From NCBI GenBank assembly GCA_913055655.1, contig CAJXKA010000001.1, positions 744,842-808,841 of the forward strand: 64,000 nucleotides of DNA, written 5' to 3'. Positions 37,651 to 46,546 of the stretch are shown here, one piece after another (the first letter of the stretch is position 1; each line of letters starts with the position of its first letter). The stretch is from an uncultured Oceanospirillales bacterium (GTDB lineage Bacteria > Pseudomonadota > Gammaproteobacteria > Xanthomonadales > SZUA-36). Below the pieces are notes generated by a model. It did not search any database. It saw only the letters and a program-made list of their open reading frames with translations, and was not told the origin of the DNA. Made by a program: the position numbers and the translations under genes.

Positions 37651-38396
37651 GCGATTCCAGCGAACCGCGTATTGCGCTGGTCACCGGCGCCAGTCGCGGC
37701 ATCGGCGCGGCCATCGCCGACACCCTGGCCGCACGCGGCGACCGGGTCTTCGGTACCGCCACGTCTGAGGGCGGCGCCAGCGCGATCTCAGAGCGCCTGG
37801 GTGCCATTGCCGAGGGCAGCGAGGGCAGGGTGCTGGACGTCAATGACGCCGACGCCGTCACCGCGATGGTCGCCGACATTACCGCCAGCGCCGGCGCGCC
37901 CGTGATCCTGGTCAACAACGCCGGCATCACGCGTGACACGCTGCTGATGCGGATGAAAGACGAGGACTGGGACGCGGTGCTGGACACCAACCTGCGCTCG
38001 GCTTTCCGCCTGAGCCGCGCCTGCCTGCGCGGCATGATGAAGGCGCGCTGGGGCCGGGTCGTCAATATCGCATCGGTCGTGGGCGCCATGGGCAACCCCG
38101 GCCAGGCCAATTATTGCGCCGCCAAGGCCGGCATGGAGGGCTTCGCGCGCTCCCTGGCCCGTGAAATCGCGGCGCGTAACATTACCGTCAACACCGTCGC
38201 GCCCGGGTTTATCGACACGGACATGACGCGGGAACTGGGCGACGAACAGCGCGATTCGCTGCTCGCCGGTATTCCCATGCAGCGCCTGGGGCAGGCCCAG
38301 GACATCGCCGACGCGGTGTCTTTCCTGGCCTCCGACGCGGCAGCCTATATCACCGGCCATACATTGCACGTCAACGGCGGCATGTACATGGGCTGA
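37647..38396 (+). CDS. fabG: 3-oxoacyl-ACP reductase
   Basis: NADPH-dependent short-chain dehydrogenase in fatty-acid elongation. TGASRGIG (13-20), NNAG (90-93) and the catalytic Ser143-Tyr156-Lys160 (NIASVVGAMGNPGQANYCAAK) are intact. Length 249. A 98-base gap with a hairpin at 38401-38418 separates it from acpP. Confidence 0.97.
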   Translation: MSDSSEPRIALVTGASRGIGAAIADTLAARGDRVFGTATSEGGASAISERLGAIAEGSEGRVLDVNDADAVTAMVADITASAGAPVILVNNAGITRDTLLMRMKDEDWDAVLDTNLRSAFRLSRACLRGMMKARWGRVVNIASVVGAMGNPGQANYCAAKAGMEGFARSLAREIAARNITVNTVAPGFIDTDMTRELGDEQRDSLLAGIPMQRLGQAQDIADAVSFLASDAAAYITGHTLHVNGGMYMG

Positions 38397-38400
38397 TTCC

Positions 38401-38418
38401 CCATGCGCCAGCGCATGG
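38401..38418 (+). other. Hairpin between fabG and acpP
   Basis: CCATGCGC (38401-38408) and GCGCATGG (38411-38418) form a perfect 8-bp inverted repeat directly after the fabG stop. There is no T-run. It may be an RNA-processing or stability element upstream of acpP. Confidence 0.4.
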
Positions 38419-38494
38419 TTCGAAACTGGAAGCGGAGCAGGACAATGGATAAAATTGCGGCCCTCTTCCCCCTGACTGAAGGAAATCAATCACA

Positions 38495-38731
38495 ATGAGC
38501 AGCATCGAAGATCGCGTCCGCAAAATCGTCGTCGAACAGCTGGGCGTGAAGGAAGACGAAGTGACCGCTAACGCGTCTTTCGTCGACGACCTGGGCGCCG
38601 ACTCCCTGGACACCGTTGAACTGGTGATGGCCCTCGAGGAAGAGTTCGAATGCGAAATTCCGGACGAAGAGGCTGAGAAGATCACCAGCGTCCAGCAGGC
38701 CATCGACTACATCAATTCACACAGCGACTGA
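38495..38731 (+). CDS. acpP: Acyl carrier protein
   Basis: Carries growing acyl chains on a 4'-phosphopantetheine attached to Ser37 ([17 protein letters not shown]). The 78-residue acidic protein is typical. The gene is preceded by GAAGGAA and followed by a strong hairpin (38771-38793), which fits its need for expression above the surrounding genes. The prosthetic group derives from CoA made by the 3130-7471 operon. Confidence 0.98.
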   Translation: MSSIEDRVRKIVVEQLGVKEDEVTANASFVDDLGADSLDTVELVMALEEEFECEIPDEEAEKITSVQQAIDYINSHSD

Positions 38732-38770
38732 TCTGCCGCCTGGCAGCATTCATCACTGAGGTGAAATGTC

Positions 38771-38793
38771 ACGGCCGGCCCATCGCCGGCCGT
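38771..38793 (+). terminator. Attenuator-like hairpin between acpP and fabF
   Basis: ACGGCCGGC (38771-38779) pairs perfectly with GCCGGCCGT (38785-38793) around a CCATC loop, followed by CATTCTTTG. The T-run is short, suggesting partial termination or protection of the acpP message from 3' decay. Confidence 0.55.
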
Positions 38794-38818
38794 CATTCTT
38801 TGAATCGAGGTTAGTATC

Positions 38819-40072
38819 GTGTCCAAACGTCGAGTCGTCGTCACCGGCATGGGGATTGTCTCCCCGGTCGGCAACACCATCGAAAGCGCCTGGGAAGCCA
38901 TCCGCGAGGGCCGTAGCGGTATCGGTGAAATCACCGAGTTCGACGCGTCGGCCATGAACACGCGGATCGCGGGCGAGATCAGTGACTTCGAGGTCACGGA
39001 CTGGATCTCGGCCAAGGACGCCAAGAAATTCGACAAGTTCGTGCACTACGGCATGGCGGCCTCGATGATGGCGCTGGCCGACGCCGGCATCGACGCCGAG
39101 GGCGAACACGGCATTCCCGCGCCGCGCATCGGCTGCGCGCTGGGTGCCGGTATCGGCGGCATCCGCACCATTGAAAAGACCACCGAGGCTTACCTGAATG
39201 GCGGTCCGCGCAAGGTCAGCCCGTTCTTCATCCCGGGCTCCATCGTCAACATGATCGGCGGTTACCTGTCCATGCAGTACAACCTGCAGGGGCCGAACAT
39301 TGCCATCGTCACGGCCTGCACCACGGCCACCCACAATATCGGCTCGGCCATGCGCATGATCCAGTACGGCGATGCCGATGTCATGGTCGCGGGTGGCGCA
39401 GAATATGCGACCACGCCGACGGCCATCGCCGGTTTCGGCTCCGCCCGCGCCATGTCGACCCGCAACGACGACCCGCACGGCGCCAGTCGCCCGTGGGACG
39501 AGGGCCGGGATGGCTTCGTGCTCTCCAACGGCGCCGGCGTGCTGGTGCTGGAAGAACTGGAACACGCGAAGGCCCGTGGTGCGACCATCTACGCCGAGGT
39601 GAAAGGCTTCGGCATGAGCGGCGACGCTCACCACATGACGGCACCGCCGGAAGACGGTGACGGCGCGGCGCGCTGCATGGCCACGGCGCTGGAAGACGCC
39701 GGCATGGCACCCGGCGACATCGATTACATCAATGCCCACGGCACCTCCACGCCGCTGGGTGACCTGGCCGAGGCCACCGCCGTGCACACCGTGTTCGGCA
39801 ACGCCGCGGACGGCGTCGCGGTCAGCTCCACGAAGTCCATGACCGGCCACCTGCTCGGCGCCGCGGGCGGCGTGGAAGCCATCTTCAGCCTGCTCGCCAT
39901 CCGCGACGGGGTGCTGCCGCCGACCATCAACCTGGAACAGCCCAGCGAAGGCTGCGACCTGGACTTCGTGCCCAACGAGGCCCGTGATGCGAACGTTTCC
40001 GCCGCGCTGTCGAACTCGTTCGGCTTCGGCGGCACCAATGGCAGCCTGGTGTTCGCCCGCCTGGATGACTGA
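38819..40072 (+). CDS. fabF: Beta-ketoacyl-ACP synthase II
   Basis: Chain-elongating condensing enzyme. Nucleophile Cys167 ([15 protein letters not shown]), His in [11 protein letters not shown] and His in [13 protein letters not shown] form the Cys-His-His triad. Length 417. GTG start at 38819 after CGAGGTTAGTATC. pabB follows after nine bases. Confidence 0.97.
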   Translation: MSKRRVVVTGMGIVSPVGNTIESAWEAIREGRSGIGEITEFDASAMNTRIAGEISDFEVTDWISAKDAKKFDKFVHYGMAASMMALADAGIDAEGEHGIPAPRIGCALGAGIGGIRTIEKTTEAYLNGGPRKVSPFFIPGSIVNMIGGYLSMQYNLQGPNIAIVTACTTATHNIGSAMRMIQYGDADVMVAGGAEYATTPTAIAGFGSARAMSTRNDDPHGASRPWDEGRDGFVLSNGAGVLVLEELEHAKARGATIYAEVKGFGMSGDAHHMTAPPEDGDGAARCMATALEDAGMAPGDIDYINAHGTSTPLGDLAEATAVHTVFGNAADGVAVSSTKSMTGHLLGAAGGVEAIFSLLAIRDGVLPPTINLEQPSEGCDLDFVPNEARDANVSAALSNSFGFGGTNGSLVFARLDD

Positions 40073-40081
40073 CCCCCGGAC

Positions 40082-41431
40082 GTGACGGCCCTGCATACCG
40101 TCGCGCTCGAGCGTATACCCGACCTGATTGCGCTGGGCGCCAGCCGCCCGGCGCGATACCCCTTCCTGCTCGACAGCGCCGCCCCCGGCCCACTGGGCCG
40201 TTACAGCCTGCTGCTCCGCCACACGGGCGATACCCGGGTGCTGGCGTCGGGTGCCAACAGCGATGACGCCGACCGTTTCCTGGCCGGACTCGAATCCGAC
40301 CTTGCAGGCTCGCCGGACGGGGTGACCGATGGCGAAAACCTGCCATTCGTCGGTGGCTGGTTTGTCTACCTGGGCTACGAAATTGCCGCCGGTATTGAAC
40401 CGGTGCTGGAGCTGCCGGCCGCTGAAGATGGCCTGCCGACCGCGCTGGCCGCGCAATGCGATGGCGCGGTCATCATCCGGCATGACAATGAGCCCACCGC
40501 CTTCGTGGTGGCGGAGTCGGCCGCCACGCGCGACGAAATGCTCGCCGACCTGGCCAATGCGCCTTTGGTCGCTGACGAGGCTGTCCCGCCGCTTGAAAAC
40601 CTCGAAGCCGACGGCGCGGGTGAGTTTGAAAGCGCCGTCGCCCGCATCCACGAGTACCTGCTGGCCGGTGATGTTTTCCAGGTAAACCTGTCCCGGGCCT
40701 GGCGCGGACGCTTTCAGCATCCTGTCGAGGCGGCGACCCTTTACCGGGGCCTGCGCCGCGCCAACCCGGCGCCGTTCGCCGGCATGATGCGGTGGGGTGA
40801 TAAAGCGCTGATGAGCTCGTCGCCCGAACGCCTGGTGGAGGTGCGTGACGGCATCGTGCAGACCCGCCCGATTGCCGGCACCCATCGCCGCGACCCCGAT
40901 CGCGACACCGACCGCGCGCTCCGCGACGCGCTCCTGGCGCACCCCAAGGAACGGGCCGAGCACATCATGCTGATCGACCTGGAACGCAACGACCTGGGGC
41001 GGGTCTGCGAGACGGGCAGCGTGGAGGTCGACGAGCTGATGGTCGTGGAATCCTATGCCCACGTGCATCACATCGTCTCGAACGTGCGCGGCCGCCTGCG
41101 CCCGGGCTGTACGCCCGTTGATGTCATTCGCGCGGTGTTTCCCGGCGGCACCATTACCGGTTGCCCGAAGGTGCGTTGCATGCAGATTATCGCCGAGCTT
41201 GAAGGGCGGGGCCGGGGGTACTATACGGGGGCCATGGGCTACATTGACCACCGGGGCCACATGGACCTGAATATCCTGATCCGCAGCCTGGTGACGGATG
41301 GACAGCAGTTCGGGTTTCGTACCGGGGCGGGCATCGTCATCGATTCGGACCCCGCCCGCGAAGTCGCGGAAACTGGCCACAAGGCCCGGGGTATGCTGGC
41401 GGCCATCGGCGCCGCGGAGGAATTGCATTGA
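40082..41431 (+). CDS. pabB: Aminodeoxychorismate synthase component I
   Basis: Chorismate-binding enzyme that, with a glutaminase partner, makes 4-amino-4-deoxychorismate for folate. The C-terminal chorismate domain includes HIMLIDLERNDLGRV, VFPGGTITGCPKVR and TGAGIVIDSDP; 449 residues. Residues 263-267 are PIAGT: Ala265 stands where E. coli PabB has its nucleophilic Lys (PIKGT) and where anthranilate synthases have Ala. The position directly before pabC argues for folate synthesis. GTG start; the stop overlaps pabC. No pabA lies nearby. Confidence 0.88.
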   Translation: MTALHTVALERIPDLIALGASRPARYPFLLDSAAPGPLGRYSLLLRHTGDTRVLASGANSDDADRFLAGLESDLAGSPDGVTDGENLPFVGGWFVYLGYEIAAGIEPVLELPAAEDGLPTALAAQCDGAVIIRHDNEPTAFVVAESAATRDEMLADLANAPLVADEAVPPLENLEADGAGEFESAVARIHEYLLAGDVFQVNLSRAWRGRFQHPVEAATLYRGLRRANPAPFAGMMRWGDKALMSSSPERLVEVRDGIVQTRPIAGTHRRDPDRDTDRALRDALLAHPKERAEHIMLIDLERNDLGRVCETGSVEVDELMVVESYAHVHHIVSNVRGRLRPGCTPVDVIRAVFPGGTITGCPKVRCMQIIAELEGRGRGYYTGAMGYIDHRGHMDLNILIRSLVTDGQQFGFRTGAGIVIDSDPAREVAETGHKARGMLAAIGAAEELH

Positions 41432-42261
41432 GCGAAAAGCGTACAGACAGGGAGTGCCTCGTCAACGGCGAAGTCTCGGAATGGGTGCACCATACCGACC
41501 GGGGCTTCACCTACGGCGATGGCCTGTTCGAGAGTTTCGCCGTGGAGCAGGGCCGGCCTCGGTTCTGGCAGGCGCACATGGATCGGCTCAAGCGTGGCTG
41601 TGACACGCTGGGCATCGAGATGCCGCCGCAGGAACTGTTGTTGCGCGACACGCGTACCGCCGCGGCCGGGCAGTCCCGTTGCGTGGTGCGGATCACGCTG
41701 ACCCGTGGTGTGGGCGGGCGTGGTTACACGCCGCCGGAGGATACGAAAGCGACCCGTGTGGTGAGCGCTCACCCCTGGCCGGAGGGTCTCGACACCCTGG
41801 GCAGGAACGGCGTCCGGGCGCGCACCTGTGAGTTGCGACTGGCTCTGCAACCGGCGCTGGGCGGCATCAAGCACCTCAACCGGCTGGAACAGGTGCTGGC
41901 GGCCCGCGAAATGCAGGCCCACCCGGGGCTCGAGGGCATCCTGCTGAACCAGGAGGGCTTTGTCATCAGCGGCCTGCACGCCAATCTCTTCATCGTCGTC
42001 GACAACACGCTGCTGACGCCGCGAATGGACCGCTGCGGCGTGCGCGGCATTCTTCGCGGCCTGCTGCTGCGGGACTTCAAGTCGCGGGTGGAACTGCGAC
42101 GCCTGCACCCGGCCATGCTGGGCGAGGCCGACGAGGTATTCCTGTGCAGCGCGCTGCGCGGCATTGTGCCCGTGACCGCCATCGATGAGCACGAATGGCG
42201 GATCGGCAAGGTCACGCGCGAAATGCAGGAATGGTTCGAGGCGCGCAAGGCCGCAACATGA
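41428..42261 (+). CDS. pabC: Aminodeoxychorismate lyase
   Basis: PLP enzyme releasing 4-aminobenzoate and pyruvate. Fold-type IV signatures are DRGFTYGDGLFESF (24-37) and the PLP lysine Lys148 in GGIKHLNRLEQVL, identical in spacing to E. coli PabC. Length 277. The start appears to be TTG at 41428, overlapping the pabB stop (TTGA); no better upstream start exists. The stop overlaps mltG (ATGA). Confidence 0.93.
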   Translation: MSEKRTDRECLVNGEVSEWVHHTDRGFTYGDGLFESFAVEQGRPRFWQAHMDRLKRGCDTLGIEMPPQELLLRDTRTAAAGQSRCVVRITLTRGVGGRGYTPPEDTKATRVVSAHPWPEGLDTLGRNGVRARTCELRLALQPALGGIKHLNRLEQVLAAREMQAHPGLEGILLNQEGFVISGLHANLFIVVDNTLLTPRMDRCGVRGILRGLLLRDFKSRVELRRLHPAMLGEADEVFLCSALRGIVPVTAIDEHEWRIGKVTREMQEWFEARKAAT

Positions 42262-43298
42262 ACGCAACCCGGCGCAATCCCATCATGAAAGGGCTGGGCA
42301 TCGCGGTTGCCGTGCTGTTGCTGGTGGCGGCCATCGCCGGCGGCCTGTTTTACAGTGGCTACCGCTCGTTCCTTGAAACCCCGTTGAACGCGGCGCCGGG
42401 CGGGACGGTGATCGAGGTCCAACGCGGGGAAACCACGCGCGAGGTCATCAACCGCCTGGCCACGATGGGGCTGACCGGGAACGGCTGGCAATGGCGCGTG
42501 CTGAACCGGCTCCAACCGGTCACCATCCAGGCCGGGGAATTCCTGGTGCCGCCGGGGACAACGCCGCCTCAGCTGCTGGAACGTTTCGCGTCCGGGCAGG
42601 TCATCCAGCACCGTTTCACCATTGTCGAGGGCTGGCGCTACCGCGACCTGGCCGAGGCGCTGCAGGCCATGCCGCGCCTGGCCGTGGATGCGCACCTGCT
42701 CGATCCCGCCAATGTCATGGCCGAGATCGGCAGCGAGGAAACCCATCCCGAAGGGTGGTTCCTGCCGGAAACCTACGCCTGGGTCGCCGGGGACACCGCA
42801 TTGGACCTGCTTGGGCGCGCCCACGCCGCCATGCGGGCAGCGCTCGCCGCGGAATGGAGCGACCGCGACCCGGATGTGCCCCTGAAGACGCCGTATGAAC
42901 TGCTGACACTGGCCTCCATCGTGGAGAAGGAAACGGCCGTCGACGGCGAGCGCGCCGAGGTTGCCGGCGTGTTCGTCCGCCGGCTGAACCAGCGCTGGCG
43001 GCTGGAGACCGACCCCACCGTGATCTACGGCCTGGGCGAGTCGTTTGACGGCGATATTCGTTACCGCGACCTCAGGGCCGACACGCCCTACAACACCTAC
43101 ACGCGTTACGGCCTGCCACCGACACCCATCGCGTTGCCGGGGCGCGACTCGCTGGCCGCGACCGCACGCCCGGCGGACGGCACGGCCATGTTCTTCGTGG
43201 CTGACGGGCGCGGCGGACACGTATTCTCCGATACCCTTGAAGCGCACAACCGGGCCGTGCGCGCCTTTCTCGACCAGCAGCAGAACGGTGGCCAGTAA
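42258..43298 (+). CDS. mltG: Endolytic murein transglycosylase MltG
   Basis: Inner-membrane lytic transglycosylase that ends nascent glycan strands. ATG 42258 (MNATRRNPIMKGL) overlaps the pabC stop; a membrane anchor at about 12-32 is followed by a LysM-like region and the YceG catalytic domain with the essential Glu in LASIVEKETAVDGER and the RLETDPTVIYGLG motif. Length 346. tmk starts on the next base after the stop. Confidence 0.95.
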   Translation: MNATRRNPIMKGLGIAVAVLLLVAAIAGGLFYSGYRSFLETPLNAAPGGTVIEVQRGETTREVINRLATMGLTGNGWQWRVLNRLQPVTIQAGEFLVPPGTTPPQLLERFASGQVIQHRFTIVEGWRYRDLAEALQAMPRLAVDAHLLDPANVMAEIGSEETHPEGWFLPETYAWVAGDTALDLLGRAHAAMRAALAAEWSDRDPDVPLKTPYELLTLASIVEKETAVDGERAEVAGVFVRRLNQRWRLETDPTVIYGLGESFDGDIRYRDLRADTPYNTYTRYGLPPTPIALPGRDSLAATARPADGTAMFFVADGRGGHVFSDTLEAHNRAVRAFLDQQQNGGQ

Positions 43299-43952
43299 AT
43301 GAGCCACAGCGAAACGGGAAACCGGCCGGCCGGGCTGTTTATCAGCCTGGAAGGCGGCGAAGGCGCCGGCAAGTCGACCCAGCTGGCCGCCGTGCGCGAA
43401 TGGTATGAACAGCGTGGCCGCGAGGTGCTGGTGACCCGGCAACCGGGTGGCACGGCGCTGTCGGAAAAAATACGCGGCCTGCTGCTCGACCGCGAGCACG
43501 ACGGGATGAGCCCACTGGCCGAGTTGCTGCTGCTGTTCGCTGATCGCGCCCAGTTCCTGGACGAGGTGGTCCGCCCCGCGCTACGCGAGGGCAGGGTGGT
43601 CATCTGCGACCGCTTCACGGATTCCACGCGGGCTTACCAGGGGGGCGGCCGGGACCTCGACCGCGACACCATCGAGGCGGTGGCGCGCGTGGTCCACGGC
43701 GACCTGGAGCCGCACCTGACGCTGTTGCTGGATTTGCCGGTCAGCACCGGCCTGGCGCGCGCCTCGAACCGGGGCGAAGCCGACCGGATGGAGGTGGCGG
43801 GCCAGCCATTCCACGAGCGCGTCCGGCGGGCTTACCTGGCGCTGGCCGAAGAATTCCCGGATCGAATCCACGTGATCGACGCATCGCTGCCGCCGGCACA
43901 GGTCAGCGATGCCATCCGAAACACCCTGGAGCATTTCCATGAGCAACACTGA
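43299..43952 (+). CDS. tmk: Thymidylate kinase
   Basis: Phosphorylates dTMP to dTDP. P-loop GGEGAGKST (19-27), the TMP-binding DRFTDSTRAYQGGGR and the preceding TRQPGGTALSEKIR are present; 217 residues. It overlaps holB by 14 bases, the usual arrangement. Confidence 0.97.
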   Translation: MSHSETGNRPAGLFISLEGGEGAGKSTQLAAVREWYEQRGREVLVTRQPGGTALSEKIRGLLLDREHDGMSPLAELLLLFADRAQFLDEVVRPALREGRVVICDRFTDSTRAYQGGGRDLDRDTIEAVARVVHGDLEPHLTLLLDLPVSTGLARASNRGEADRMEVAGQPFHERVRRAYLALAEEFPDRIHVIDASLPPAQVSDAIRNTLEHFHEQH

Positions 43953-44943
43953 ACCCTGGCTGGACGCGGCCTGGAAGGCTTTCCGGGCGCGCGTGGAAAC
44001 CGATCGCGTTCCCCACGCGCTGCTGCTGGCCGGTCCCCAGGGCATCGGCAAGGGCCGGCTGGCCGGTCGTATCGCCGCCAGCCTGTTATGCCTCGAACCC
44101 CGCGAGGATGGCCAGGCCTGTGGCGAATGCCGTTCCTGCCGGCTGACCGCCAGTGGCGCGCATCCGGAATGGCTGCGCCTGCAGCGGCGCGAGGACAAGC
44201 GCTTCATCATTATTGAAGACCTGCGCGAGTTCATTCGGCTGATCGGCCTGTCCTGCACCATCAGCCCGCGCAAGGTGGCCATTGTCGATCCGGCCGATGA
44301 CATGAACCGGGCCACCGCGAACGCCCTGCTGAAGACACTCGAGGAGCCGCCGGGCGACACGGTGATCATGCTGGTCTGCCACGACCCCTCGAGACTGCCC
44401 GCCACCATCCGCAGCCGCTGCCAGTGGCTGAGCGTTGAAGCGCCGACGCATGAACAGGTGGCCGCCTGGCTGCGCGAACACCCGCCAGAAAACGAGGAGG
44501 GTCCGGTCGGGTTTGGGGAAGCAGAACTGGAAACCGCCCTGGATGCCGCCGGCAACCAGCCCATGCTCGCCGGCGTGCTGTTGACCCAGCCGGATTGGCT
44601 CGCGGGCTTCGACAAGGTCATGAAAGGCCTGGAAGTCGTGCTCGGCGAGCCGGCCAAGGCCGGTGCCTGCGCGGAATACCTGGACGGCATTCCGGCTGAC
44701 CTGGTCTGGACCTGGCTGTCCCGTGGGGCCGCCAGGGCGCTCAAAATGACCCTCGGGGCCCAGGACACCGAATGGCTGGGGAACCATCGTGAGCGCCTGG
44801 ACCGCGCCTGCCTGGCGCGCCTGCAGGCCGCCGCGGACCGTTACCAGGTGGTCGCGAGGCGCGCGGCGGTACGACAGGACTTACTTTTGCGGGATTGGTT
44901 GCTAGAATGGGGCCGCCAACGCGGCCATGCAGACGCCGCCTGA
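43939..44943 (+). CDS. holB: DNA polymerase III subunit delta'
   Basis: Clamp-loader subunit. From ATG 43939 (MSNTEPWLDAAWKAFRARVE) the protein has 334 residues. A P-loop (GPQGIGKG, 32-39), a zinc module with Cys51, Cys61, Cys64 and Cys67, DPADDMNRATANALLKTLEEPP and the SRC motif (RSRCQWL) are visible. The last codons contain the 16-base repeat at 44911-44926. Confidence 0.94.
   Translation: MSNTEPWLDAAWKAFRARVETDRVPHALLLAGPQGIGKGRLAGRIAASLLCLEPREDGQACGECRSCRLTASGAHPEWLRLQRREDKRFIIIEDLREFIRLIGLSCTISPRKVAIVDPADDMNRATANALLKTLEEPPGDTVIMLVCHDPSRLPATIRSRCQWLSVEAPTHEQVAAWLREHPPENEEGPVGFGEAELETALDAAGNQPMLAGVLLTQPDWLAGFDKVMKGLEVVLGEPAKAGACAEYLDGIPADLVWTWLSRGAARALKMTLGAQDTEWLGNHRERLDRACLARLQAAADRYQVVARRAAVRQDLLLRDWLLEWGRQRGHADAA
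44911..44926. repeat. 16-base hairpin repeat, copy 2 (holB 3' end)
   Basis: GGCCGCCAACGCGGCC, identical to 24348-24363, lies in the last codons of holB 38 bases before the pilZ start. A TAGAAT hexamer just upstream (44903-44908) might be a -10 for pilZ. Confidence 0.35.
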
Positions 44944-44963
44944 ACCAGGGGGACACACCAGAC

Positions 44964-45305
44964 ATGGCACAGCAGGGCATTCTTTCACTCACCATCAACG
45001 ACAAGCAGTCGTTGTACAGCGCCTACATGCCGTTCGTGAACGGCGGTGGCCTGTTCGTCCAGAGCACCAAGCGTTTCAACCTGGGGGACGAGGTCTTCCT
45101 GCTGCTGACCCTGATGGACCTAGAAGAGCGCCTGCCCATCCCGGGCAAGGTGGTCTGGATCACGCCACCGGGTTCACAGGGCAACCGCCGCCCCGGCATC
45201 GGCGTCCAGTTCGCGGACACGCCCGACGGCGCCCACGCCCGCACCATCATCGAGTCCCACCTCGCCAACCTGATGAAGAGCGACAAGAAGACCTACACCA
45301 TGTAG
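44964..45305 (+). CDS. pilZ: PilZ domain protein, type IV pilus assembly
   Basis: Small protein required for type IV pilus assembly in Pseudomonas and Xanthomonas, where it also follows tmk-holB. ATG 44964 (MAQQGILSLTIND) gives 113 residues. YMPFVNGGGLFVQS and PGKVVWITPPGS are the PilZ signatures; the c-di-GMP-binding RxxxR and (D/N)xSxxG motifs are missing, as in P. aeruginosa PilZ, so it probably works by protein contacts (PilB, FimX). Confidence 0.93.
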   Translation: MAQQGILSLTINDKQSLYSAYMPFVNGGGLFVQSTKRFNLGDEVFLLLTLMDLEERLPIPGKVVWITPPGSQGNRRPGIGVQFADTPDGAHARTIIESHLANLMKSDKKTYTM

Positions 45306-45316
45306 GCGACCGCGGC

Positions 45317-46486
45317 TCAGTCCGTGCTCATGGCCGAGCCGATGGCCTCCAGTATCCGATCGATGTCTTCCTTGCCCTGGTAAAAATGCGGGGAAATGCG
45401 CACGCACTTGCCGCGCGGCGCGCAGATCACGTTTTGCCGTTCAAGGCGGCCGCAGAAAATTTTGGGTGACGCCGTGCCGGGCTGGAACGCGACGATGCCA
45501 GAGCGACGGTCGGCCTGCCAGCGACTGAGTACCCGGGCGCCTGAAATGGCCCCCAGTCCGTCCACCAGGCGCCCGGTGTTGGCCAGCACACGCTGGCCGA
45601 CCCGTTCGCGCCCGACCTGCTCATGCATTTCGAGCGCGGCGTTCAGGGCCACCTGGCCCAGGGTATTCGGCGTACCGGGCTCGAAACGCCGGCCGCCGGC
45701 CGCGTCGCGCTGGTCACCGTGGTCGAAATCATAGGGGCGTTCGCGCATCCGCCACCCCACGCGCGCCGCGACCAACTCGTCACGCCAGCGCGGCGCGGCG
45801 TAGAACAGGCCGATGCCCTCGGGCGCCAGCAACCACTTGTGGCCACCGCAGGCCAGGAAATCGACCTGCGCCGCCTGGACATCCATCGGCAACGCACCCA
45901 GCTGCTGGATGGCGTCGACGAAAAATGCCGTGCCGTTGTCACGACAGGCCTTGCCCAGCCGGTCGAGGTCGAGCCGGAACCCGTCGATCCACTGCACCGC
46001 GCTGACCGCCAGTAACCGCGTCCGGTCGTCAAATTGCGCCACCAGGGCGGCCTCCGGGTCTTCCGCGGCACGGATGTCGACCCGTCGCAGTTCCACGCCA
46101 CGCGATGCCAGCCGTTCCCAGGCCAGCCGGTTGGTCGGAAATTCGCCTTCAACCGAAACGATATTGTCACCGGCCCGCCACGGCAGTCCGCGGGCCACGA
46201 TATCGACGCCCTCGGTGGTGTTGGCGGTCAACGCGATATCGTCGCCGCTCCCGGCATTGATGATCCGCGCGATGCGTTCACGCAGAGCATCGGTTTCACG
46301 CAGCCACCGCGCGTAGTGCTGGGCACCGTCACGAAGGTTCTCCATTGTGAACGCCGTGATGGCGTCGGCCACGCACTTCGGCCAGGGGGCGATGGCGGCG
46401 TGATTGGCGTAGGTGCGCTCTTGCCGGGACGGGAATTGCCCGTCCAGCCACGCGTCGAGGTTGTCGATATCGGTCGGGTCGGTCAT
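45317..46486 (-). CDS. Class V aminotransferase (cysteine desulfurase-like)
   Basis: PLP-dependent fold-type I enzyme of 389 residues. The PLP lysine is Lys217 in FLACGGHKWLLAPEG, with Asp191 (FFVDAIQQLG) as the ring-nitrogen partner and ANTTEGVDIVARG as the phosphate loop. The resemblance is to NifS/Csd-type and isopenicillin-epimerase-like members, but I see no clear catalytic Cys loop of a sulfur-mobilising desulfurase, so the substrate is undecided. It converges on pilZ and faces dinB. Confidence 0.82.
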   Translation of the reverse strand: MTDPTDIDNLDAWLDGQFPSRQERTYANHAAIAPWPKCVADAITAFTMENLRDGAQHYARWLRETDALRERIARIINAGSGDDIALTANTTEGVDIVARGLPWRAGDNIVSVEGEFPTNRLAWERLASRGVELRRVDIRAAEDPEAALVAQFDDRTRLLAVSAVQWIDGFRLDLDRLGKACRDNGTAFFVDAIQQLGALPMDVQAAQVDFLACGGHKWLLAPEGIGLFYAAPRWRDELVAARVGWRMRERPYDFDHGDQRDAAGGRRFEPGTPNTLGQVALNAALEMHEQVGRERVGQRVLANTGRLVDGLGAISGARVLSRWQADRRSGIVAFQPGTASPKIFCGRLERQNVICAPRGKCVRISPHFYQGKEDIDRILEAIGSAMSTD

Positions 46487-46491
46487 CGGCC

Positions 46492-46497
46492 TATAAT
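46492..46497 (+). promoter_or_regulatory. -10 hexamer upstream of dinB
   Basis: A perfect TATAAT lies 49 bases before the dinB ATG in the 60-base gap to the divergent aminotransferase. No good -35 and no SOS box is visible. Confidence 0.4.
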
Positions 46498-46546
46498 GGC
46501 CCCACGGTCGCGGCGCCTCAAGCCGCGACGGGCGGAACAGTCACCG

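Noticed and set aside
38753..41428. An 891-codon open frame on the minus strand opposite fabF and pabB
   Set aside because: Shadow of GC-rich codon structure; the opposite strand encodes unambiguous FabF and PabB, and the frame has no recognisable domain.
44911..44963. Independent pilZ promoter at TAGAAT 44903-44908
   Set aside because: No convincing -35 at the right distance; left as a remark under the repeat.
46034..46546. N-terminal extension of the dinB frame
   Set aside because: Antisense to the aminotransferase; the polymerase begins with MPDSQPRAIIHVDMD at 46547.
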